64,000 nt of DNA from Akkermansia sp. (GCF_020860705.1 NZ_JAJBTT010000018.1:56755-120754), one strand, 5' to 3'. Positions 8,631-18,674 are shown, counted from the first letter of the stretch. Notes: a model not told the origin generated them from the letters alone. Numbers and translations are program-made.

Positions 8631-8900
8631 ATGGGACAGCAAATCCGCAAAGTCACCAAGCGCCGCAGACGTGCCGAATACAACAAGCGTAAGAAGGAAC
8701 AGGCCAAGTTGAATTCCAATACGCCTATCCGTCTGGCCGTTCCCGTTGCCAAGGACGCCAAGCCTGCCGCCAAGGAAGCTCCCGCCAAAAAGACCGCGGC
8801 CAAGGCCCCCGCCAAGAAGGCTGAAACCAAGGCTCCTGCCAAGAAGGCCCCCGCCAAAAAGCCGGCTGCCAAGAAGGCTGCCGAACCTGCCGCTGAATAA
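8631..8900 (+). CDS. Small histone-H1-like Lys/Ala/Pro-rich protein
   Basis: 89 residues. The N-terminal third is very basic (KVTKRRRRAEYNKRKKEQAK). The C-terminal half is a run of AAK, APAKKA and PAKKPAAKK units, the composition of bacterial histone-H1-like/AlgP-type tails, so it probably binds nucleic acid in the cytoplasm. The conserved-looking basic N-terminus suggests more than a generic H1 tail, but I cannot name the family. It has its own terminator 52 bp downstream and is probably a single-gene transcript. Codon use is normal for the chromosome. Confidence 0.75.
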   Translation: MGQQIRKVTKRRRRAEYNKRKKEQAKLNSNTPIRLAVPVAKDAKPAAKEAPAKKTAAKAPAKKAETKAPAKKAPAKKPAAKKAAEPAAE

Positions 8901-8951
8901 TTGCCCGGGCGCAGGGTTCCCCCCTTCGCGCGTCAATCAAACAGTTTTTAC

Positions 8952-8982
8952 AAGCCGCCCCGCATGTGCCGGGCGGCTTTTT
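8952..8982 (+). terminator. Rho-independent terminator of the H1-like gene
   Basis: AAGCCGCCC (8952-8960) pairs with GGGCGGCTT (8971-8979) around a 10-base loop, followed by TTT. Confidence 0.85.
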
Positions 8983-9142
8983 GCATGTCTGGACTTCTCT
9001 CGTTTTCAAAAGGGGGAGGGATGGTCCGCACGGGTTTCCTGCGCCTGTGCCGGGGAGGCCGTATCCAGAGTCCGCACTCCGGACTCCTTCCTTGTTCTTG
9101 ATGCAGGTGGGGGAGCTTCTCCCGGCATCTTCCGGAATGAAG

Positions 9143-9170
9143 TTGACTCTATTTCCCGGAAGCGTACAAA
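9143..9170 (+). promoter_or_regulatory. Sigma70-like promoter for the DASS transporter
   Basis: TTGACT (9143-9148), a 16-bp spacer and TACAAA (9165-9170) precede the transporter gene. Confidence 0.45.
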
Positions 9171-9194
9171 AGGAAATAACACCATTTTTTAACC

Positions 9195-10577
9195 ATGCGC
9201 CATCGTACGACAGATTCCGCCAAGGGGCACCGCAATTACATCATCATTGCGTGTGACGTGCTTCTTTTCCTGGCGATGCTCAAGTGGCTCCCCGTGGACC
9301 CGGAGGTAGCCAGAGGGCTGGCCGTTCTCACCTTCATTGGCGTTCTGTGGCTGACGGAGGCGCTGCATGTGACCGTGACCGCCCTGCTGGTGCCGGTGCT
9401 CGCCATGTTCATGGGCATTCTTCCGGGAGCGAAGGCGCTGGCAGGCTTTGCCGATCCCACCATTTTCCTGTTCTTCGGCGGCTTTGCCATGGCCGGCGCC
9501 CTTCATGAACAGAAGATAGACACCTGGCTCGCGGGAAAAATTCTCAAAATGGCCCGCGGAAGCCTGGGCATGGCGCTGGTGCTGATCTTTCTGGCGACGG
9601 CCTTTCTCTCCATGTGGATGTCCAACACGGCCACGGCGGCCATGATGCTCCCCCTGGTTATCGGACTGCTGGACCGCATTCCGGCGGAAAAGATCGGGAC
9701 AACGGCCCCCTTTGCCGTGCTGGGAGTGGCGTACAGCGCCTCCATCGGCGGCATGGGAACGCTGGTGGGTTCCCCTCCCAATGCCATTGCGGCGCATGAG
9801 CTCGGCATGGGGTTTGCGGAATGGTTCCGGATCGCCATGCCCATTGTGCTGGTATTCGGGGTAATTGTCTTTTGCCTGATGTACCTGTTTTTACGCCCAC
9901 GGCTGGGTCTGCATGTGGATATGTCCCCGGCAGAAGGGGATGAGACGGAATCCCGCCTGAACGCCAGGCAGGTGCGCGTGCTGGTTCTGTTTGTGCTGGT
10001 GGCCGGCAGCTGGATGTGCAGCAGCTTCCTTTCCTCCGCGCTGGGGGGCATCCCGTCCATGGATACGCTCATTGCGCTGTGCGCCGCGGTGCTGCTGCCC
10101 CTGTGCGGGGTCATCAACTGGAGCGGCATTGCCAAAAATACGGACTGGGGCGTTCTGCTGCTGTTTGGGGGAGGCATCACGCTCAGCAGCATTCTGGTGC
10201 AGACGGGGGCCGCGGGATTTCTGGCGGACCGGGTGTCTTCCCTGGCCATGGGCCAGAGTCCCCTGGTCATCCTGCTCATCATCAGCGTTTTCATTACGTC
10301 CCTGACGGAATTCTGCTCCAATACGGCCAGCGCGGCCCTGGTGGCCCCCCTGATGGTTACGGTGGCCTCCGCCATGGGCATGTCCGCCCTGCCGCTGGTG
10401 CTTCTGGTGGGTATCGGCGCTTCCTGCGCCTTCATGCTTCCGGTATCCACGCCGCCGAATGCCCTGGCCTTCGCCACGGGGAAATTCCCTCAAATGACCA
10501 TGATCAAGGTGGGGCTGCTGATCAATGTGGTGCTCGTCCTTGTCAAGGCCTTCTGGGCCTGGATATTCTGGATGTAG
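9195..10577 (+). CDS. DASS/SLC13 family anion symporter
   Basis: 460 residues with many membrane helices. The two diagnostic Ser-Asn-Thr motifs of the divalent anion:Na+ symporter family are present: MSNTATAAMMLP in the first half and CSNTASAALVAP in the second. Each follows a helical hairpin, as in the inverted-repeat VcINDY fold. The stretch GMGTLVGSPPNAIA and its partner STPPNALAFATG are the matching substrate/Na+ loops. It probably imports C4-dicarboxylates or a related anion such as sulfate or citrate across the inner membrane with Na+. The exact substrate is not readable. It lies alone on the strand, with a promoter-like sequence upstream. Confidence 0.88.
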   Translation: MRHRTTDSAKGHRNYIIIACDVLLFLAMLKWLPVDPEVARGLAVLTFIGVLWLTEALHVTVTALLVPVLAMFMGILPGAKALAGFADPTIFLFFGGFAMAGALHEQKIDTWLAGKILKMARGSLGMALVLIFLATAFLSMWMSNTATAAMMLPLVIGLLDRIPAEKIGTTAPFAVLGVAYSASIGGMGTLVGSPPNAIAAHELGMGFAEWFRIAMPIVLVFGVIVFCLMYLFLRPRLGLHVDMSPAEGDETESRLNARQVRVLVLFVLVAGSWMCSSFLSSALGGIPSMDTLIALCAAVLLPLCGVINWSGIAKNTDWGVLLLFGGGITLSSILVQTGAAGFLADRVSSLAMGQSPLVILLIISVFITSLTEFCSNTASAALVAPLMVTVASAMGMSALPLVLLVGIGASCAFMLPVSTPPNALAFATGKFPQMTMIKVGLLINVVLVLVKAFWAWIFWM

Positions 10578-10647
10578 GGAAAAAGCGTGTAGAGAAAAAG
10601 CGTCTATTGCCGTCCGCAGGGTTTTCCGTTCCGGGCGCGGGCATTGC

Positions 10648-13600
10648 TCATTTTACCGGAGCGGGCGCTCCCTGCGCCTTTTCCTGAAGCTGGCGGGCCA
10701 CTTTCTTGTCCAGCCTGGCAAGTTTGGCAACCAGATAGAAGAAGGAGGGGATGAAGAACACCCCGATGAAGACGGCCGTAATCATGCCGCCGATCACCCC
10801 TATGCCGACCACCTGCCGCGCCGCCGCTCCCGCGCCCGTGGCCAGGGCCAGGGGAAGACAGCCCATGATGAAGGCGATGCTGGTCATCAGGATGGGGCGC
10901 AAACGGATTCTGGCCGCATCCAGCGTGGAGGTGAGCAGGTCTTTCCCCTGTTTCAGTTCCAGCACGGCGAATTCCACGATGAGGATGGCGTTTTTCGCCG
11001 CCAGCGCAATCAGCACGATGAGTCCGATTTCCGAGTAAATGTTCAACTGCTGGCCGAAAATCCACAGTGCCAGGAAAGCGCCCAGAATGGCGATGGGAGC
11101 GGTCATGAAGACAGCGACGGGTAGCGACCAGCTTTCATACAGGGAGGCCAGGATCAGGAAAACGAAGATGGCGGAGGCCGCAAAAATCATGCCGATGGTG
11201 ATGCCGTGCTGCGCCTGTTTTTCCTGGTAGCTCATGCCGGAATAATCATACCCCATGCCGGAGGGCATCGTCTGGGCGAAGACTTCCTCCAGGGCATTCA
11301 TGACCTGCCCGGAGGAATAGCCCGGAGCCGGGGTGACGTTGAGCTGGGAGCTGTTGAACATGTTCTGGCGGATCAGGAATTCCGGCGCCCAGCCGTGCGT
11401 GACGTTGATGACGGAATCCAGCGGAACCGGGTCCCCGGCATTGTTGCGCACGTAGAACATGGAAAGCTTGTCGATGCTGTTCCGGTAGGGGGCGTCCGCC
11501 TGCATGTACACCTGCCATTCCTGCCCGTAAATATTGAAATTATTCAGGAAGGTGCTGCCCATGTACGCCTGGATGGTGGCGTAAATCTCATCCACGTTCA
11601 TGTTCTGGAGGGTGGCCTGCTCCGTGTTCACATTCAGATTGTACTGAAGGTTGGACGGAGACATGAAATTGCTGATGCCTGCGATTTCAGGCCGTTTCGT
11701 GGCGGCCTCGATGAACTTGGCCGTGTTGGCGGCCAGGAATTTCTCCCCGATGCCCTGGCGGTCTTCCAGCAGGAAGGTGACGTCCCCGGACGTGCCGACG
11801 CCCGGCAGGGGAGGCGGCGGAACCACATACGCCATGCCGGAGGAAATTTCCGCGTTCAGCTTGCTTTTCAGCCTGGCGGCGATGCCGTCCGCCGTCATGC
11901 CCGGGGCGGTCCGCTCCGACCACGGTTTCAGGGAAATGAAGAAAAAGGAGTTGGAGGAGCTTTGGACGGAGCTGATGAGGTTGAAGCCGTTCACGGTGGT
12001 GACCACTTCCACGCCGGGATCTTCCCGGATGATCCGTTCAATCTGCGCGGCTGTGGCCGCCGTGACGTTCAGGGAAGTATTGTCCGGCATTTCCACCCCT
12101 CCGAACAGGTAGCCCTGGTCTTCATTGGGGAGGAACCCGGTGGGGATGAGTTTGGCAAGGGGGAAGAGAAGGACGGTCATGGCGGCCAGCAGAAGGATGG
12201 AAAGCCACATGTGCCGGATGAGTTTGGCGCAGGTTTCCACGTACCAGTCCCGTGTCTTGTTGAAGCCCTTGTTGAATAAATTGAAGAAAGGCCCCAGCAG
12301 TGGAATGGAATCCGCCTTTCCGGCTTTCAGCAGTCCGGCGGACAGGGTGGGGCTGAGGGACAGGGCGCAAAAGGCGGAGATGATGATGGACACGCCGATG
12401 GTCACGGCGAATTGTTCAAACAGCTTGCCCGTAACGCCGGGCAGCAGCAGGGTGGGCACAAACACGCAGGAAATGACCAGCGCCGTACTCACGATGGGGC
12501 CGGATACCTCCTTCATGGCCGCCATGGTGGCCTGCATGGGCTTCTCCCCGTTGGAGATATGGTTTTTTACCGCTTCCACCACGACGATGGCGTCATCCAC
12601 CACCAGGCCGATGGCCAGCACCAGCCCCATCAGGCAGATCGTATTGATGGAAAAGCCGAAGAACGGAAAGGCGATGAAGGCGCCCACGATGGAAACCGGC
12701 ACGGCGAAGGCCGGAATCAGCGTGCCGCGCCAGCCCTGGAGGAAGATGAAAACCACCAGCACCACCAGGCCCAGGGCGATCACCAGCGTGCTGACGATGT
12801 CATTAATCCCGGCACGGACGGCCAGGGTGGAATCCAGGGAAACGAGGTAATCCATGCCGGGGGGCATGTTGGTATCTTTCAGCAGGGCCTTGATATTGTC
12901 CACCAGCTGGATGGCGTTTCCTCCGGGCGCCTCATAAATGCCGATGGAGGCGGCAGGCATGCCGTTTACGGAAGAACTGAGGCTGTAAGTCTCCGAACCC
13001 AGTTCCACGCGGGCGACGTCACTCACCCGCACGATGGAGCTGCCCTGTCCGCGCACGACGATGTTTTCAAATTCCTTCACGCTGGTCAGGCGCCCAGGGG
13101 CCTTCACGGTAAAGGAAAGCTGCTGGTCCGGCGGAGCGGGCTGCGCGCCGATCTTGCCCGCCGGATTCACGGCGTTCTGGGCCTGCACGGCCAGCATCAC
13201 GTCACGGGCCGTAATGTTCAGGGCGGCCATCTTTTCCGGATTCAGCCAGATGCGCATGGCATAGCGGCCGGAGCCGAATACCTGCACGTCGCCTACGCCG
13301 GGGACGCGCTTGATGGCGTCCACCATGTTGATATAGGCGTAATTCGCCAGCCAGAGGCCGTCATAGGTGCCCTGCGGGGAATAGAGGCTGACCACCAGGG
13401 CGGGCAGCCCGCTGGTCTTGCGCAGGGAGACGCCCAGTTCGCTGACTTCCGGCGGAAGCTGGGAGGTGGCCTGCCCGTAGCGCAGGTAGGAAAGCACCTG
13501 GTCCATGTTCGCCTCCGTGCCGGTTTCAAAAAGGATCATCATGCTCATCTGCCCGTTGTTGGTATTGACGGAAGTCATGTAGGACATGCCGTCTACGCCG

Positions 13601-13809
13601 GACATCTGCTGTTCAATGGGGGAGGCGATGGATTTGACCACCGTCTCGCAGTCCGCCCCGGGATAGGTGGCCGTCACCTGGATGGAGGGGGGGATGATAT
13701 CCGGGTACTCGGATATGGGAAGGCGCAGAATGGAGAAGACCCCCAGCAGAACGATGATGATGGAGAGGCAGATGGAAAGGATGGGGCGCTTGATGAAGAA
13801 ATCAGCCAT
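10648..13809 (-). CDS. RND multidrug efflux pump, inner-membrane subunit (AcrB/MexB type)
   Basis: 1053 residues, the standard length for hydrophobe/amphiphile-efflux RND pumps. The N-terminus MADFFIKRPILSICLSII is typical. The proton-relay aspartates are in GLVVDDAIVVVEAV, and the relay lysine region is AAKNAILIVEFA. The two large periplasmic loops each follow the first helix of a repeat. It exports drugs, bile-salt-like or other amphiphiles from the inner membrane or periplasm, driven by protons. It follows the adaptor gene with a 12-bp gap in one operon. No outer-membrane TolC-type channel gene is adjacent, so one must be encoded elsewhere. Confidence 0.95.
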   Translation of the reverse strand: MADFFIKRPILSICLSIIIVLLGVFSILRLPISEYPDIIPPSIQVTATYPGADCETVVKSIASPIEQQMSGVDGMSYMTSVNTNNGQMSMMILFETGTEANMDQVLSYLRYGQATSQLPPEVSELGVSLRKTSGLPALVVSLYSPQGTYDGLWLANYAYINMVDAIKRVPGVGDVQVFGSGRYAMRIWLNPEKMAALNITARDVMLAVQAQNAVNPAGKIGAQPAPPDQQLSFTVKAPGRLTSVKEFENIVVRGQGSSIVRVSDVARVELGSETYSLSSSVNGMPAASIGIYEAPGGNAIQLVDNIKALLKDTNMPPGMDYLVSLDSTLAVRAGINDIVSTLVIALGLVVLVVFIFLQGWRGTLIPAFAVPVSIVGAFIAFPFFGFSINTICLMGLVLAIGLVVDDAIVVVEAVKNHISNGEKPMQATMAAMKEVSGPIVSTALVISCVFVPTLLLPGVTGKLFEQFAVTIGVSIIISAFCALSLSPTLSAGLLKAGKADSIPLLGPFFNLFNKGFNKTRDWYVETCAKLIRHMWLSILLLAAMTVLLFPLAKLIPTGFLPNEDQGYLFGGVEMPDNTSLNVTAATAAQIERIIREDPGVEVVTTVNGFNLISSVQSSSNSFFFISLKPWSERTAPGMTADGIAARLKSKLNAEISSGMAYVVPPPPLPGVGTSGDVTFLLEDRQGIGEKFLAANTAKFIEAATKRPEIAGISNFMSPSNLQYNLNVNTEQATLQNMNVDEIYATIQAYMGSTFLNNFNIYGQEWQVYMQADAPYRNSIDKLSMFYVRNNAGDPVPLDSVINVTHGWAPEFLIRQNMFNSSQLNVTPAPGYSSGQVMNALEEVFAQTMPSGMGYDYSGMSYQEKQAQHGITIGMIFAASAIFVFLILASLYESWSLPVAVFMTAPIAILGAFLALWIFGQQLNIYSEIGLIVLIALAAKNAILIVEFAVLELKQGKDLLTSTLDAARIRLRPILMTSIAFIMGCLPLALATGAGAAARQVVGIGVIGGMITAVFIGVFFIPSFFYLVAKLARLDKKVARQLQEKAQGAPAPVK

Positions 13810-13821
13810 GGGGAGAAGGGC

Positions 13822-14979
13822 TTATTGGTTGCTGGCGGGGACTGCTTTCATGCGTGCAGCCGGGTTTCTGGAAGCCATTTCCGCCTGGAGAAGGCCGTCC
13901 ACGACCACCTTGCTCTGCGGGGTGAGGGAATCCGGTTTCAGCGGAATAACCTGCTGCCGGTCGCCCTGCTGCGTTCCTGCCTGCACGGGAATGATGGAGG
14001 GGTGGTCGTTCCCGTCCAGCGCGATGACGAAGAAGCGGCCCTGGGTGGAAAGAAGGGCCTTTGACGGAACGGTCAGCGCATTTTTGACGGTGGCCAGCCG
14101 GGCCGTGGCGAGGATGAACATGCCGGGACGCAGCAGGTAGTCGGCATTGGGAAGATTGGCCTGCACGCGGATGGTGCCCGTCTGGGGATTGAACGCCCGG
14201 TCAATGGCCACCACCGTGGCTTGTTCCGGGTATTTGGTGCCGTCCTTCAGCGTGATGTCCAGCTTGCTGCCTTTCTGGACGCCTTCATTTCCGTTCTTGC
14301 CGGCCTGCTGGATCCATTCCTGCTGGGTGACGGCAAAATTGACGCGGATGGGGTTGACGGAGGAGACGATGGCGAGGGGGCCGCTTTCCGGGCTGACCAG
14401 GTCGCCGATGTTTGTTTTGGAAATGCCGGCAATTCCGTCAAAGGGAGCGTACAGCACCGTATAGGAGAGATTCTTTTCAGCCAGGGCCAAGGCCGCCGTG
14501 GCCTGCTGCACCTGCGCTTCCGCCGCAATGGCGGACAGGCGCGTGTCCTCGTACTTCTGCTTGGAAATGGCGTTCTCCGCGGCCAGGGGCTTGTAAATCT
14601 CCGTATCGTAATTCAACTGCTGAAGCTGGGCCTGCGCCTGCGCCAGCGTAGCTTTGGCCCTGGTTACCTGGTCCTTGAAGGTGGAATCGTCAATGCGGAA
14701 GAGCGCCTCTCCCTTCTTCACAATGGCCCCGTTGGCGTAATTCTGCGTTTGCAGGTAGCCCGTGATCTGGGGCACGATGGAGGAGTTGTCCACGCCGTCC
14801 AGATGGCCCACCCAGCTCCCCATGACCGGAATGTCCATGACAACGGGCTGTTCATAGATAATCGTGGGCGTTTCATGAGGAGCCTGTTCTGTCTTTTTAC
14901 ACCCGGAAAACAGGAGGGGAAGCAGGAAAAGGAGAACGGCGGAACCGGAAATAGAGCCCGTCAGGCGTGTCAAGTCCAT
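13822..14979 (-). CDS. RND efflux periplasmic adaptor (membrane fusion lipoprotein)
   Basis: About 385 residues from the ATG at 14979. The leader ends in a lipobox (LLPLLFSGCKK), so the mature protein is probably lipidated. The order lipoyl half (QITGYLQTQNYANGAIVKKGEALFRID), alpha-helical hairpin (AKATLAQAQAQLQQ), second lipoyl half (LYAPFDGIAGIS) and beta-barrel domain is that of AcrA/MexA-type adaptors. It joins the downstream RND pump to an outer-membrane channel. A longer frame to 15051 would bury the leader. It is the first gene of a two-gene operon. Confidence 0.92.
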   Translation of the reverse strand: MDLTRLTGSISGSAVLLFLLPLLFSGCKKTEQAPHETPTIIYEQPVVMDIPVMGSWVGHLDGVDNSSIVPQITGYLQTQNYANGAIVKKGEALFRIDDSTFKDQVTRAKATLAQAQAQLQQLNYDTEIYKPLAAENAISKQKYEDTRLSAIAAEAQVQQATAALALAEKNLSYTVLYAPFDGIAGISKTNIGDLVSPESGPLAIVSSVNPIRVNFAVTQQEWIQQAGKNGNEGVQKGSKLDITLKDGTKYPEQATVVAIDRAFNPQTGTIRVQANLPNADYLLRPGMFILATARLATVKNALTVPSKALLSTQGRFFVIALDGNDHPSIIPVQAGTQQGDRQQVIPLKPDSLTPQSKVVVDGLLQAEMASRNPAARMKAVPASNQ

Positions 14980-15090
14980 GCTGTGAATGACACGCCTGCG
15001 GCCTCCTTTGTTGAAAGAAGGCTTTCCGGGCGGCAACGCCGTCCGTGTCATGCAGGGGTGGTTTCCGCCGCATCAGGCGGCTGGACGTGC

Positions 15091-17847
15091 TTACGGATGC
15101 CGGGGAGATGGGGACGGGGTGAAGGCCCTCGCCAGTTCCCCGATCCACAGGACGATGGAGGTGCCGGCAAAGATGAGGCCCCAGTCCGTCCAGCTCAGGG
15201 GCACCACGTTGAACATCTTGCCGCCGAAGGTGACAATGATGTATTGCCCGGCCAGGATGAGCAGCGCCACCAGGCCGAAGCCCCCGATACTGGCGCCCAT
15301 GCGGGCGAAGGCGCTCTGGTGTGTGTTGAATGCCTTGGCATTGAACATGTTCCAGAATTGGAGAAATACGAAGATGGTGAAGAACAGGGACAGTTCATAT
15401 CCGGTCAGTTCGTGTTCCGGAGAAGAAAAATCCAGGTAGCTGCGGAAGTAGCCGCTGAGGCTGAACTGCGTCAGGCTGGTGATGTCCGCATGCTTGAAGT
15501 ATTGCAGCAGGCCGAACAGGAAGGCCACGAACAGGATGCCCACGCCCAGGATGTTCCGGCCCATGGGGCGGGTGATGATGTGGTCCGTGGTTTTGCGCGG
15601 CGGGTCCTGCATCACGCGTTCGTCCGGCGGCAGGGAGGCCAGGGCCAGGGCGGCGAAGGTGTCCATGATGAGGTTCACCCAGAGCATCTGCGTGACCGTG
15701 AGGGGAGATTCCGCGCCCAGGAACGCGCCGATGAGCACAATGAGGCAGGCCGCCACGTTGATGGTCATCTGGAAGACGATGAAGCGCTGGATGTTCCTGT
15801 ACAGGGAGCGCCCCCACATGACGGCGCGGGAAATGCTCATGAAGGAGTTGTCCAGAATGGTGATGGCGCTGGCCTCCTTCGCCACGGTGGTGCCGTCCCC
15901 CATGGAAAGGCCCACCTGGGCGGCGTTCAGGGCAGGGGCGTCATTGGTGCCGTCCCCCGTCACGGCCACCACCTGGTCCTTCTTTTGGAGCAGTTTCACC
16001 AGGCGTTCCTTGTCCATGGGCCTGGCGCGGCACATGATTTTCAGGTCCATGACGCGGTTAAGCAATTCCTCATCCGGAGTCTGCTCAAACTCCACGCCCG
16101 TCATCAGGCGGTCCGGCGTGTCCGCCTCCGTCCACAGGCCGATCTGGCGGCCGATTTCCCGCGCGGTGCCGGGCGTGTCTCCCGTGACGATCTTGATATT
16201 GATGCCTGCATCCATGCAGTCCTTCACGGCCTGGGGGACATCGTCCCGGACGGGGTCGGAAATGGCGGCGATGCCCAGATAAACCAGGTCTTTGCGGATG
16301 ACGCGGCCATCCTCGAATACCGGGGCGTCATCATCCAATATCCGGTAAGCAAAGCCCAGCGTGCGCATGGCCTGGTTCTGGTAGGCCAGCAGCTGCTCCT
16401 CAATCGCGGGGCGCATGTCTGCGGCAGGCACATGGCCTTCCGGAGTCAGGACGGTGGAGCAGAGGCCCAGCACGATTTCCGGCGCTCCCTTCACGTACAG
16501 GATTTTTTTCCCCAGCAGGGGGGATTCCACCACGGTTGCCATGTACTTGCGCTCCGTGGAGAAGGTGAGCTGTTCCAGCACGCGGGCGTTTTCCCTCAGG
16601 TCCAGGTAATTCACTCCCAGCCCGTGCAGCCACAGGAGAAGCGCCCCTTCCGTGGGGTTGCCCAGGGCCTTGATGTGTTCCGGATTCTCATAGTCCAGGA
16701 AGGCGGTGGAGTTCACGGCGATTCCCTCCCGGATCAGGTTGCCCAGCTCGTTGTCCGCCGGGGAGGCGTTCCCCAGGCCGTAAAAGTCCGCCTTGTACAC
16801 GTTCATCTGGTTGCGCGTCAGGGTGCCCGTCTTGTCCGTGCAGATGACGGTGGCGGCCCCCATGGTTTCACAGGCGTGCATTTTACGCACCAGGTTGTTG
16901 TTGGCGAGCATGCTCTTCATGCTCAGGGCCAGGCTCAGGGTGACGCTCATGGGCAGGCCTTCCGGCACCGTGACCACGATGACGGTTACGGCGATCATGA
17001 CGGTGTTCAGAATGTAGGTTCCCGCGCCCAGCCATTCCACGGGGCCGTCCAGATGGGAGAAGTACAGAGTAAGGCGGCCGATGATGATGAGGGCGGCAAT
17101 GGCGTAGCTGGCCCAGGTGATGAGGTCGCCCAGCCTGGAAAGCTGGCGGTTGAGGGGAGTCTGCACCTTGTTGTCAATCTGGGAGCCTTCGTAAACCTTG
17201 CCGTATTCCGTCTTGTCCCCCACGGACGTCACTTCCATGATCCCGTGGCCGTCCACCACCGTGGTTCCTTTCAGAACATGGTTGGAGGGGTAGGTGGCGT
17301 CCTTGTTGAACTCCGCTTCCACCGTGGTTTTGCTGATGAGGGGTTCCCCGGTCAGCGTGGATTCATTGACCTGGAGGGAAACGGCTTCCAGCAGAACTCC
17401 GTCCGCAGGGACTTCCTCCCCGGTGTTCAGGATGACGACGTCCCCCGCCACCACGTCACGGCGGGGCAGTTCGCAGACGTTGCCCCCGCGGATGACCTGG
17501 ACCATGGTGTCGTCATTGACCTGGTTCAGGATTTCAAATTTCTTGTTGGCGCTTACCTCAAAGGCGAAGCCCACGCAGGTAGCCAGCAGGATGGCTACCA
17601 GAATGCCCACGGGTTCCAGAAAGACGCTGGCCGGTTCCGCTCCGGTAAAAAACTGGTAGCAGGCCACGCCTACGGACAGGAGCAGGGCCACCAGCAGGAT
17701 CTTGATGATAGGGTCTGAGAATTTCTCCAGGAATTGCTTCCACAGGGGTTCCTTTTCCGGCGGCGTCAGGATATTGACGCCGTATTTGGTCCGGCTTTCC
17801 AGAACCTGCTGTTCCGTGAGTCCCTGATGGTGTGCTGCGCTCTTCAT
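15091..17847 (-). CDS. P-type cation ATPase, PMCA-like Ca2+ pump
   Basis: 918 residues. The phosphorylation motif is CTDKTGTLTRN, the hinge TGDGTNDAPAL, and the actuator loop motif is in LTGEPLISK. The M4 site VPEGLPMSVTL matches type IIB Ca2+ pumps, as do the single-site features in M5/M6 (MWVNLIMDTFAALALA). It probably exports Ca2+ from the cytoplasm at the expense of ATP. Eukaryote-like PMCA pumps occur in many gut bacteria. The N-terminus (HHQGLTEQQVLESR..YGVNIL) is the normal cation-ATPase N domain, and there is no calmodulin tail. It is transcribed alone, leftward. Confidence 0.9.
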   Translation of the reverse strand: MKSAAHHQGLTEQQVLESRTKYGVNILTPPEKEPLWKQFLEKFSDPIIKILLVALLLSVGVACYQFFTGAEPASVFLEPVGILVAILLATCVGFAFEVSANKKFEILNQVNDDTMVQVIRGGNVCELPRRDVVAGDVVILNTGEEVPADGVLLEAVSLQVNESTLTGEPLISKTTVEAEFNKDATYPSNHVLKGTTVVDGHGIMEVTSVGDKTEYGKVYEGSQIDNKVQTPLNRQLSRLGDLITWASYAIAALIIIGRLTLYFSHLDGPVEWLGAGTYILNTVMIAVTVIVVTVPEGLPMSVTLSLALSMKSMLANNNLVRKMHACETMGAATVICTDKTGTLTRNQMNVYKADFYGLGNASPADNELGNLIREGIAVNSTAFLDYENPEHIKALGNPTEGALLLWLHGLGVNYLDLRENARVLEQLTFSTERKYMATVVESPLLGKKILYVKGAPEIVLGLCSTVLTPEGHVPAADMRPAIEEQLLAYQNQAMRTLGFAYRILDDDAPVFEDGRVIRKDLVYLGIAAISDPVRDDVPQAVKDCMDAGINIKIVTGDTPGTAREIGRQIGLWTEADTPDRLMTGVEFEQTPDEELLNRVMDLKIMCRARPMDKERLVKLLQKKDQVVAVTGDGTNDAPALNAAQVGLSMGDGTTVAKEASAITILDNSFMSISRAVMWGRSLYRNIQRFIVFQMTINVAACLIVLIGAFLGAESPLTVTQMLWVNLIMDTFAALALASLPPDERVMQDPPRKTTDHIITRPMGRNILGVGILFVAFLFGLLQYFKHADITSLTQFSLSGYFRSYLDFSSPEHELTGYELSLFFTIFVFLQFWNMFNAKAFNTHQSAFARMGASIGGFGLVALLILAGQYIIVTFGGKMFNVVPLSWTDWGLIFAGTSIVLWIGELARAFTPSPSPRHP

Positions 17848-18020
17848 GGTCGAGATGTTTCTTTACCTGATTGGAGTGCATGAGGAAAGGACGGAGGAAG
17901 ATTTGCGGAAATGATGACGGGAGTTTTTGAGGAAGAGGCGGCGCAGTTTTTCCTTCCGTGCCGTGAAGACCAGCATTGTTGCCTTGACTTTGATGGAGTT
18001 CTGGAGATTCTGAATTACCT

Positions 18021-18674
18021 ATGTGGAGTGATCTTTCTCATGGCTTTTCCGTGCTGGCGGAGGCTCTTTCCTTCCTCTCCCGTTCCTGGGGCTTCTGGCT
18101 TTGCGTGGGCAGCGTGGCGGGACTGGCCGCCGTTTATGCCTGGTGGAGAAAGAGGCTGGCCCTGTGGGCGTTTTTGCTGGCGTTCCTTTCCCTGCTGGCC
18201 GTGGTGGGCCTGGCATGCCACCGGGTGATGCATAAAAATACCTTCCTGTGGATTCAGGAGCCGGCGCTTCAGGCCCTGTCCGGAAAGTATGAGGTGGAAT
18301 CCACTCCCAGGGAGCGGTGGTTTTTCCGGCCTCCGGAGCTGAAACGCTTTTTCCAGGTCAGTTCTTCCACGATTTTCCTTCATGAAGACGGAACGTGTGA
18401 GATTTCCTCCTTCCCTCGTCCGGAGGCGTGGGGCTGGTGGATTTCCCATCCGGAGGAAAGGGACGACCTCTCCGTGCTGGAAGAGGATCTTGTTTCCTCC
18501 TGCCGGGGAACCTGGTCCCTGGTGAAAAAGGGCGGGTATTACGGCGTATCCATCGTTTATTCCCCGGGCAGCAGCCTGACGCTGTACCTGGGCGGAGAGA
18601 ATGCGGAATGCCTGGTGTTGCCGGTCAACCCCGCCGATCCGCTGGAAGCGGTGACGTTTGAGAAGATGCTCTGA
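18021..18674 (+). CDS. Hypothetical membrane protein
   Basis: 217 residues. Two hydrophobic helices lie at about residues 18-42 (FWLCVGSVAGLAAVYAWW) and 48-68 (LALWAFLLAFLSLLAVVGL). They are followed by a soluble domain of about 145 residues with many aromatic residues and strand-like segments, so this is likely an inner-membrane anchor with a periplasmic or cytoplasmic domain. I recognise no family. It diverges from the Ca2+ ATPase gene and is followed by a hairpin. Confidence 0.6.
   Translation: MWSDLSHGFSVLAEALSFLSRSWGFWLCVGSVAGLAAVYAWWRKRLALWAFLLAFLSLLAVVGLACHRVMHKNTFLWIQEPALQALSGKYEVESTPRERWFFRPPELKRFFQVSSSTIFLHEDGTCEISSFPRPEAWGWWISHPEERDDLSVLEEDLVSSCRGTWSLVKKGGYYGVSIVYSPGSSLTLYLGGENAECLVLPVNPADPLEAVTFEKML

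Noticed and set aside
14221..17718. A 1165-codon open frame on the plus strand opposite the RND adaptor and Ca2+ ATPase genes
   Set aside because: It is the antisense shadow of two certain genes in GC-rich DNA; its composition is Gly/His/Arg-rich and no family feature is seen.
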